DNA from: Candidatus Staskawiczbacteria bacterium
Lineage (GTDB): Bacteria; Patescibacteriota; Minisyncoccia; Minisyncoccales; Staskawiczbacteraceae
Direction of reading: 5' to 3'
Assembly (NCBI GenBank): GCA_903885445.1
Contig: CAISIO010000029.1
Coordinates: 1 to 38,380 of the forward strand
Length of the DNA: 38,380 bases
Below are positions 31,922-38,380 of this stretch, piece after piece. The translations under genes and the position numbers were made by a program. Below the pieces are notes generated by a model. That model saw nothing but the letters and a program-made list of their open reading frames with translations. It searched no databases and had not been told where the DNA came from. Numbering within the stretch: position 1 is the first letter of the stretch; each line of letters begins with the position of its first letter.

Positions 31922-34900
31922 TTGCCATCGTTAGTGCTGGCTTATCCCGAAATACCTCAAAATTCTGATCTAGTTGTCGCGGGTCCATACGACACCGCAG
32001 CGTCTGGAGCGGGGAATTGGGGTTGCGCTGGTTGTCTTCCTGGTGAATATCGTTATTTCGTAACAATAGGACAGAAATACCGCATAAGAGAGAATGGGAC
32101 AATTTCCAGGGTGCGCATATATACATATCTTAAGACAAACGTCACGGGCTTTTATATTGATGTGTGGAGGAAAAATGGATCTAATTATGATTTGGTAGGA
32201 ACTAGCGAGAATATTATAGACAGCCTAGTTTCGGCCGATTATGCAACCATTGACTTAGCTTCGCCTATTTCTGGTGTGCAGGAGGGGGACTATTACGGAT
32301 ATCATATGACATTTAGTGCTGGTTCCAGCAGCGCTTTCTTTGCAAGAACGAGCGTAAGTGGTGTGACAACCTATTACGCTACCAACTCTACGCCCAATTC
32401 AACAAATTATAACTGGACGGGCCAGTCATCGCTCGCCGGTGCGGTTTTGCCGATAGAGTTGTATATGACAGCTCCGCAATTTGCTTTTATCGGTGACTCT
32501 ATAATTGCCGGCCACCCCGGCCATTATAGTTTCCTCGAAGCAACCGCAACTACCAATATTGCTTCAACAATTGAAAATCAATTTGGCGCCTTAGGGAGTT
32601 ACACATATCAAAACATGGGCATTGGTTCTCAAACCACGACTAATATTGCCGCCCGTTTTACAAACGATATAATAAATCTACACCCTACGGTTGTTGTATT
32701 AGAGGGTGGTGTAAATGATATAGCGGGGGGCGCTGCAAAATCTACTTTTATTTCTAATTGGACAACGATGCTGGCAGCCGCGCAGGCCAGTAGTAGTGTT
32801 CAATATATTTTAGTCTTGAAAATTTTGCCGTGGACAAATGGTACCAACACACAAATGCAAACCCGAGATGATTGGAATGCTTCATTGGTTGCACTTGCCT
32901 CAAGTTATTCAAAAGCTATTGTTGTTGACGCGAGCACTTATGTGGGAGAATTTCGTGCTGGTGGTGATGCTGGAAATCTTTGGAATATTCAGGCTATTTA
33001 TAACGCAGATGGAGTTCATTTTAACCAGGCTGGTCATGGGCAAGTAGCCCTTGCTCTTGGCGAAGCTCTTAATAATATTGGCCCGACCATCTCCACCTTG
33101 TCTCCCGTGGATAACGCAACAGGAGTTGACATGGACACTAATCTCGTGATTACCTTTGACAGAGTTGTTATCCCGCAGGCAGGAGCAGACAATAACATCG
33201 TTATCAAAAAAACTAGCGATAATTCAACTATTGAAACTATCGATGCGGAAAGCGCGCAGGTTACCGGCAGCGGGACAGCAACAATTACCATTAATTCATC
33301 TGTTACGTTGGATCCTTCAACAAGTTATTATGTCCAAATTGGAGTGGATGCTTTTGATGATGCCAGTGGCAATAGTTTCGTGGGCATCAGTAACACAACA
33401 ACCTGGAATTTTACAACCGTTGATATTGAAAACCCTCTAGTCTCCACCTTATCTCCTGCAGATAACGCTGTAAGCGTCGATGTGAGCGCCAACCTCGTGA
33501 TTACTTTTGACGAAGCTGTCACTCCGCAGGCCGGCGCTAACAATGATATTATTATTAAAAAATCCAGTGACAACAGCACGGTAGAAACGATAGATGCCCA
33601 AAGCGCGCAGGTTACCGGCAGCGGGACAGCAACAATTACCATTAATCCATCTATCACACTGGCTTCCGCGACAGATTATTACGTCCAGATTGGAGCCGAT
33701 GCGTTTGACGACACAAGTGGCAATAGTTTCGTGGGTATAAGCAATACTACAACTTGGAATTTTACAACAGGAGCGGGTCCTTTGGATGGATTTTTATATT
33801 ATAAACAGATAACGGTTAGCAATGCCAATATAGATGCTGTTCTTACTGATTTTCCGTTGCGTGTTTACATATCGGCAGATTCGGATATGGGCGCCGTTAC
33901 GAGAGATGATGGTTACGATATACGTTTTACTGCGCCTGATCAAGCTACAATCCTGCCATATCAGCGCGAAACTTGGAGTGGTGGCAACGGGTCGGCTGTT
34001 ACGGCCAATTTTTGGGTGAAAACAACGCTTAATGCCGATAATAACACTGCAACTAATGATACGATCTATGTTTATTATGGAAAATCTGACGCAATTGATG
34101 GCCAGGATGCTGCTGATGGCGATAATGATGTTTGGAACAGTAATTTTGCCGGAGTTTGGCATTTGGACGAAACTGCAACTGACGAGGGAACCGTTGCTGG
34201 GCTTCATGCCGACTCCACTTCAAATAATAAAGATGGTAGTCAGAGTGGTAACACCAATACTGTCGGTAAGATTTCTAACGCTCAAGATTTTGATGGAATC
34301 AATGATGTTATAGAAATTAATTCCGCATATAACAGCGCCGATATAACTGTTTCATGGTGGTCCAATTGCGCTATTTCAAATCCAACAGCGGAAGGAATCT
34401 TAGCAATTTATCGCCAGGCGAGTGGCGATAGTCTTTGGGGGTATCATTGGAATCTTGTCACTAGCGGAGTATATATTGTTTACAGAGACGCTTCAACGAA
34501 CACGTTTTATAAAAGAATTTTGGATTCTTCAATAACGCAAGCAGATTGGCATTATTATTCCGTGGCGTGGGATGAAACAGCTAAAACTTTTACTTTGTAT
34601 GTGGACGGTGTAGTGCAATCTGGTGTTGGCACTGGAAATCCTGATTTTCCGACGACACTTGCCACAACGAGATTGGGTTATAGTCATGAAAATTGGCCGG
34701 GAGATGTAAATATAGATGAATTCAGAATTTCTTCGATTGTCCGGCCGGTGGCGTGGACAAAATTTGAATATAGAAATATGGGAGTGGCGGGCAATGATAT
34801 TAATTTTGGTGATCAAACTTCAACGGCTAGTACCGACGCGACCATCTCTGCAGGAACCTTAGCCTCGCAAACCATCTCGGGGACATTCACCGGCGGAGCT

Positions 34901-37645
34901 AATATCGCGGGCAGTTCGGCCTTAACGGTCACAGTCCCAGATGCTGACAAAACAAACGCGGCCTTGGCGCTAACAAAAGGCGACTCAGGTTCAACTATCA
35001 AGTACGTCAAAGGTTCTCAGCCTAGCGTTGATGGCGACTACACTGGCACCTACTCTCAAGGCAGCACAACCATCACCGTAGTCAACAACGACATCATCTG
35101 GTTATTGGTAACCGCGGCAGACACGACAACCAAGCTGTATTACAAGATTACGGTTACGGTCAATGCGCCACTCGTAACAGATATTACAACTGCAGGCGTG
35201 ACTGGATTTGTGGCTCCGGCAACAGGTGGAACGCCTCAAGTGTTCGGAAACTTAACAGCAGGCTCAGTACAATATACTGTTACGGGTTTAACATGGTCTC
35301 CAACTGATAATCCTTTCCACGCATCAACAGCTTATACAGCCACAGTCGTGCTTACTTCCGCTGCAATTTACAAGTTTCCGACAGGAAACATAGCATCTCC
35401 GACTGCTGATGTCGGAACAGTAAACAGCATAGGCACAACCAGCGGTGGTGATGTGTCGGGCAACCATCTCACATTCACAGTGCTGTTCCCGGCAACGGCT
35501 GCCAAAATTACTCCAACTCTTTCAGTCACCAATTCGCCCGTAACTTACAATGCATCTCAGCAGACAGCCACAGTTTCAGGTTCGGTTGCAGGAACTGTAA
35601 GTAATGTTGAATATTCAGGTTCTCTGACTGTTCCAACTAATGCCGGCACCTACGCAATTACAGCTGACTTTGCTCCGACAGATTCCACAAATTATAACTC
35701 GTTGACCGGAGCATCGGCAGGAAACTTTGTTATCAGCAAAGCCACCCAATCAACATTAACCTTTGCGGGCCGGACCGTTACTTCTCCTGCAACCTTTTCA
35801 GCTCTTTCAACGACCGGCGGTTCTGGAACCGGAGTTGTCTCGTACGCTGTCACAACAGCAGGAACAGCAGGTTGCAGTATTGTCGGAACCACGCTTTCGT
35901 ATACATCAGCTGGAACATGCGGAGTCACAGCAACCAAAGCCGCTGACTCAAATTATAATTCAGCTTCATCATCTGAAGCTACGTTTACAATTAACGCAGC
36001 GCTGAATTCAGCTAAATCAATTACAGCATTCAGTTTTCAGGGGTTGAGTCCGGCGGTCACAGCAATAATCAACGGGACAAATATTACCGCAACTTTTCCG
36101 TTCGGCACAACAATCACTAATCTTGTGGCAACATTTACAACCACTGGCTCGTCAGTTGCAGTCGGCGCAACACCGCAAACAAGCGGAACAACGGCAAACA
36201 ATTTCACAAGTCCGATCACTTATACAGTTACCGCCGAGAACTCAACTACACAAGATTATACGGTTACTATTAATGTGATTGCTTCGTTGGTTATTTCCGA
36301 CGTTCTATCTGTCCCAAATTCTTCGGGGGCAGTTATTACCTGGACAACTAACGAAAACTTATCTTCTAAAGCTGACTATGGATTAACAACTTCCTACGGC
36401 GATTCAACGGCAGAAACAGACACATCAACAAGAGTCGCTAGCCACTCAGTATCTCTGTCCGGCCTTTCTGCTTGTACAACTTACCATTATCGCGTTCGGT
36501 CACGAGACGCGGCTGCTAATGAAATAGTCGATAATGACAATACTTTTACAACTACAGGTTGTGTCGGCTCTGCGCCGGTGACCGCTACTGCGACGGAGCA
36601 AATTAATAAAGCTACAGGAGGAACATTAACGTTAGAAGACGGTAGCTCTCATGGATTAACATTAACCGTTCCAGCTTTGTTTGCCGGATCCGACGCCAAC
36701 TTTCAGGCTCATCAATTAGACAAAGCGACGGTTTTAGCAACAACAGCTAGTCCGGCTGGATACTCTGCTGCCAGCAACCATATCTATGAATTAAAATCAT
36801 TGGCTGATAACGCAACAACCATTTCTACTTTTAGTAATGCGCTGACGGTTAGCATTTCCTACGGAGCTAGCGATATTGTTGGTTTAGATGAGTCAACCTT
36901 AAAAATATACCGATATGACGGCAGCAGCTGGAGCCAATTAACCGGGTGCACAGGGGATACGAGCGCGAAAACGGTTACTTGCACCACTACCAATTTCTCC
37001 GTGTTTGGGCTTTTTGGAGTAGCCGTAGCAAGCACAAGCGTTACCTCCGGGGGAGCCGCGTTGCCAGAGGGGTCATGGAATAAACCCGTAGCTCCCATAA
37101 ATGGGTTTGGAATCATGATCAATAATGGAGAAAAACAAACCAGTTCGACTAAGGTTATTCTAACTCTTGTTGGCGGACCAGACACCGTTAACATGGCAAT
37201 CTCTGATACAATTAATTTTATTAATTCATGGCAAGAGCCATACTCGTTAAAAAAATCTTGGACATTGCCAAGCGGTCAGGGGTTGAAAACGGTTTTTGTA
37301 AAATTTTATACAAAATGGGGTCAGTCATCTGATCCGGTTTCTGCGAGTATTATTCTAGCGAATGTAACCTCAGCGAACACAATTTTAAATCCATCATTAT
37401 CACCAGGGCTATTCACTCAAGCCCTACAATATGGTTCGAATAATAAGCAAGTTGTCTTACTTCAAGATACTCTGAAAAAATTAGGGTTTTTTCCTCAATC
37501 TATAAAATCCAATGGTAACTTCGGGCCAGCCACCCTTAAGGCTGTGCAATCCTTTCAGGTAAAATATAACATCGCAAAGCTAGGCGTTGTGGGTTACGGC
37601 CAAGTTGGGCCTAAAACTAGGTCGTTCTTGAATCAACTAAAATAG
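31922..37645 (+). CDS. Giant multidomain surface protein: SGNH esterase, Ig-like, LamG, peptidoglycan-binding
   Basis: A 1907-codon ORF. The TTG at 31922 lies inside the signal peptide and is unlikely to be the true start. Domains in order: an N-terminal beta-domain; an SGNH hydrolase with GDS (Ser193), GGVND and DGVHF (Asp363, His366); two SbsA-like Ig repeats of 117 residues; DUF2341; a LamG-like domain; cadherin/MBG/DUF5018-like beta-domains; an FnIII-like domain; and a C-terminal peptidoglycan-binding domain (ALQYGSNNKQVVLLQDTLKKLGFF...). It is probably a wall-attached adhesin with esterase activity for contact with host cells or polysaccharide. Expression is probably switched by the upstream GA tract. 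Confidence 0.85.
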   Translation: MPSLVLAYPEIPQNSDLVVAGPYDTAASGAGNWGCAGCLPGEYRYFVTIGQKYRIRENGTISRVRIYTYLKTNVTGFYIDVWRKNGSNYDLVGTSENIIDSLVSADYATIDLASPISGVQEGDYYGYHMTFSAGSSSAFFARTSVSGVTTYYATNSTPNSTNYNWTGQSSLAGAVLPIELYMTAPQFAFIGDSIIAGHPGHYSFLEATATTNIASTIENQFGALGSYTYQNMGIGSQTTTNIAARFTNDIINLHPTVVVLEGGVNDIAGGAAKSTFISNWTTMLAAAQASSSVQYILVLKILPWTNGTNTQMQTRDDWNASLVALASSYSKAIVVDASTYVGEFRAGGDAGNLWNIQAIYNADGVHFNQAGHGQVALALGEALNNIGPTISTLSPVDNATGVDMDTNLVITFDRVVIPQAGADNNIVIKKTSDNSTIETIDAESAQVTGSGTATITINSSVTLDPSTSYYVQIGVDAFDDASGNSFVGISNTTTWNFTTVDIENPLVSTLSPADNAVSVDVSANLVITFDEAVTPQAGANNDIIIKKSSDNSTVETIDAQSAQVTGSGTATITINPSITLASATDYYVQIGADAFDDTSGNSFVGISNTTTWNFTTGAGPLDGFLYYKQITVSNANIDAVLTDFPLRVYISADSDMGAVTRDDGYDIRFTAPDQATILPYQRETWSGGNGSAVTANFWVKTTLNADNNTATNDTIYVYYGKSDAIDGQDAADGDNDVWNSNFAGVWHLDETATDEGTVAGLHADSTSNNKDGSQSGNTNTVGKISNAQDFDGINDVIEINSAYNSADITVSWWSNCAISNPTAEGILAIYRQASGDSLWGYHWNLVTSGVYIVYRDASTNTFYKRILDSSITQADWHYYSVAWDETAKTFTLYVDGVVQSGVGTGNPDFPTTLATTRLGYSHENWPGDVNIDEFRISSIVRPVAWTKFEYRNMGVAGNDINFGDQTSTASTDATISAGTLASQTISGTFTGGANIAGSSALTVTVPDADKTNAALALTKGDSGSTIKYVKGSQPSVDGDYTGTYSQGSTTITVVNNDIIWLLVTAADTTTKLYYKITVTVNAPLVTDITTAGVTGFVAPATGGTPQVFGNLTAGSVQYTVTGLTWSPTDNPFHASTAYTATVVLTSAAIYKFPTGNIASPTADVGTVNSIGTTSGGDVSGNHLTFTVLFPATAAKITPTLSVTNSPVTYNASQQTATVSGSVAGTVSNVEYSGSLTVPTNAGTYAITADFAPTDSTNYNSLTGASAGNFVISKATQSTLTFAGRTVTSPATFSALSTTGGSGTGVVSYAVTTAGTAGCSIVGTTLSYTSAGTCGVTATKAADSNYNSASSSEATFTINAALNSAKSITAFSFQGLSPAVTAIINGTNITATFPFGTTITNLVATFTTTGSSVAVGATPQTSGTTANNFTSPITYTVTAENSTTQDYTVTINVIASLVISDVLSVPNSSGAVITWTTNENLSSKADYGLTTSYGDSTAETDTSTRVASHSVSLSGLSACTTYHYRVRSRDAAANEIVDNDNTFTTTGCVGSAPVTATATEQINKATGGTLTLEDGSSHGLTLTVPALFAGSDANFQAHQLDKATVLATTASPAGYSAASNHIYELKSLADNATTISTFSNALTVSISYGASDIVGLDESTLKIYRYDGSSWSQLTGCTGDTSAKTVTCTTTNFSVFGLFGVAVASTSVTSGGAALPEGSWNKPVAPINGFGIMINNGEKQTSSTKVILTLVGGPDTVNMAISDTINFINSWQEPYSLKKSWTLPSGQGLKTVFVKFYTKWGQSSDPVSASIILANVTSANTILNPSLSPGLFTQALQYGSNNKQVVLLQDTLKKLGFFPQSIKSNGNFGPATLKAVQSFQVKYNIAKLGVVGYGQVGPKTRSFLNQLK
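33070..33772 (+). repeat. Tandem Ig-like domain duplication
   Basis: Two 351-bp units encode SbsA-like Ig domains. A 47-nt block is identical in both (33249-33295 and 33600-33646), and a second stretch, ending GGAATTTTACAAC, is nearly so. Confidence 0.85.
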
Positions 37646-37672
37646 CCCCTCCGCCGCCAATTAAAAAATAAC

Positions 37673-37710
37673 AACTAAAAACCAGCCATTCGGCTGGTTT
37701 TTGTTTAGTT
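37673..37710. terminator. Bidirectional terminator between the surface protein gene and efp
   Basis: AACTAAAAACCAGCC pairs with GGCTGGTTTTTGTTTAGTT around a short loop, with A-rich and T-rich flanks serving both converging genes. Confidence 0.92.
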
Positions 37711-37715
37711 TCCTT

Positions 37716-38276
37716 TTAGACGCGCTTTACGTATTCACCGCTATCGGTGTTGACTTCTATTACGTCGCCCTCTTCTACAAACAAAGGGACCTGAATAACT
37801 GCTCCTGATTCTAATGTTGCTTCTTTTGTTCCGGCTTGGGCGCGGTCTCCCTTTAGTCCGGGAGCTGTTTCTTTGACCTTCAAAGTAACTTTTATTGGCA
37901 ATTTGAATGTAATTATTTTTTCTTCAAAAACGATTCCGACAACTAATTCATTCGGTCGTAAAAATTTTGCCTGGGTGCCGATTTGCGCCTCGGTGAAAGA
38001 AAATCTTTCTGACGGATTTTTTGGGTTGCAGAAAAAGTATTGTTCTTTTGTTGTGTAAAGATATTTTATTTCACGCTTTTCTAAATCAGCTTCGTCAAAA
38101 ACATCTCCCTGCTGGAAGTTTTTTTCCTGGACTCTTCCGTCTATAAGATTTCTTATTTTGCTTTGGATAACCGGGCGCCTTTGGGCTGTTTTCATCATGC
38201 TGGCCTCCACAACTTCCCATGGCTGGCCCTCAAAAATAAATTGTATTCCCGGATGCAAATCTGTGTGTGACAACAT
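37716..38276 (-). CDS. efp: Elongation factor P with altered loop tip
   Basis: A 186-aa EF-P, which relieves ribosome stalling at polyproline. It shows the KOW-like N domain (MLSHTDLHPGIQFIFEGQPWEVVEAS), the two OB domains and the C-terminal signature region (VPLFVEEGDVIEVNTDSGEYVKRV). The loop that normally reads KPGKGQA here reads KTAQRRP; the residue aligned with E. coli Lys34 is Gln32, so lysylation at that site is not possible. It converges on the surface protein gene across a shared terminator. Confidence 0.95.
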   Translation of the reverse strand: MLSHTDLHPGIQFIFEGQPWEVVEASMMKTAQRRPVIQSKIRNLIDGRVQEKNFQQGDVFDEADLEKREIKYLYTTKEQYFFCNPKNPSERFSFTEAQIGTQAKFLRPNELVVGIVFEEKIITFKLPIKVTLKVKETAPGLKGDRAQAGTKEATLESGAVIQVPLFVEEGDVIEVNTDSGEYVKRV

Positions 38277-38295
38277 GTTTTTTATATTTTATTTT

Positions 38296-38380
38296 TTATT
38301 TATCTATTATTTTCCACTCAATCGTGGATTGTTTATCGGCAAATTCCAACCATTCGCCGTATTTTGAAATTACAAACCAT
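38296..38380 (-). CDS. Partial minus-strand gene, C-terminal end only
   Basis: On the minus strand the window edge opens in frame as WFVISKYGEWLEFADKQSTIEWKIIDK and stops at 38298-38296, 19 bp upstream of the efp start codon. It would be the upstream gene of an efp operon. Only 27 residues are visible; no family is recognised. Confidence 0.4.
   Translation of the reverse strand, partial: WFVISKYGEWLEFADKQSTIEWKIIDK

Noticed and set aside
31922-31924. TTG start given by the ORF track for the giant protein
   Set aside because: It falls inside the hydrophobic core of a good signal peptide whose codons continue upstream in frame to 31814, so it is unlikely to be the true start.
38158-38367. 69-aa plus-strand ORF at the right edge
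   Set aside because: It is antisense to the efp start region and its low-complexity upstream sequence.

Overview
The window looks like a chromosomal segment of a Parcubacteria-type (Patescibacteria/CPR) bacterium. The host DNA is AT-rich and genes are tightly packed with ATGA or TAATG overlaps. Shine-Dalgarno motifs are mostly absent. The gene content fits this group: an ice-binding-like LPNTG protein beside a sortase, a membrane-anchored Clp-type ATPase, a minimal mraZ-rsmH-ftsL-ftsI cluster, a MacAB-type exporter, a VirD4-like ATPase, an EF-P with an altered loop tip, and in-frame palindromic inserts reading SLPAGRQ. TGA serves as a stop, so the SR1/Gracilibacteria recoded genetic code is excluded. 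The taxonomic assignment is inference; no 16S rRNA gene is present.

Layout. 1-2.8 kb: secreted LPNTG protein and sortase. 2.8-5.45 kb: small winged-helix-like gene, mltG, then rplJ-rplL with its own promoter, an L10 leader, an attenuator-like hairpin touching the rplJ start codon, and a structured rplJ-rplL intergenic RNA. 5.45-6.46 kb: a GC-richer lone gene with its own promoter, SD and terminator. 6.5-10.3 kb: tRNA-Val, then a four-gene run ending in a membrane-anchored double-AAA Clp-like ATPase. 10.3-13.9 kb: division/wall cluster behind a promoter carrying a three-repeat MraZ operator. 14-19.8 kb: tRNA-Glu (minus), then amino-acid permease, CaCA exchanger, P-type ATPase and rmuC. 19.8-21.25 kb: rplU, a convergent SpoVG-family gene, and prmC. 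21.26-22.33 kb: a second GC-rich one-gene unit, a complete purC. 22.4-31.5 kb: PD-(D/E)XK nuclease, MacA-like adaptor, ABC ATPase, two MacB-like permeases, a DUF4352-like protein, a charged small protein and a VirD4/TraG-like ATPase. 31.5-37.7 kb: a coiled-coil protein and a giant multidomain surface protein. 37.7-38.4 kb: efp (minus) and the end of another minus-strand gene.

Main discovery. The giant surface protein (SGNH esterase, two Ig-like repeats, DUF2341, LamG, further beta-sandwich domains, C-terminal peptidoglycan-binding domain) has a clear signal peptide encoded upstream of the ORF-track start, but no ATG/GTG/TTG in that frame. A 23-nt GA tract lies directly upstream, preceded by two ATGs, one in each of the two other frames. 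Loss of one GA unit would join one ATG to the signal peptide; gain of one would join the other. In the sequenced state neither is joined. This has the layout of a phase-variable contingency locus caught OFF.

Other notable points are two GC-rich foreign one-gene units with matching architecture, a degenerate first AAA module and missing ClpP loop in the Clp-like ATPase, an EF-P with Gln at the usual modified Lys, an LPNTG protein without a sorting-signal membrane helix, and in-frame palindromic elements clustered in one operon. No intergenic stretch exceeds about 300 bases without a gene, and I see no CRISPR array, rRNA gene or IS element.
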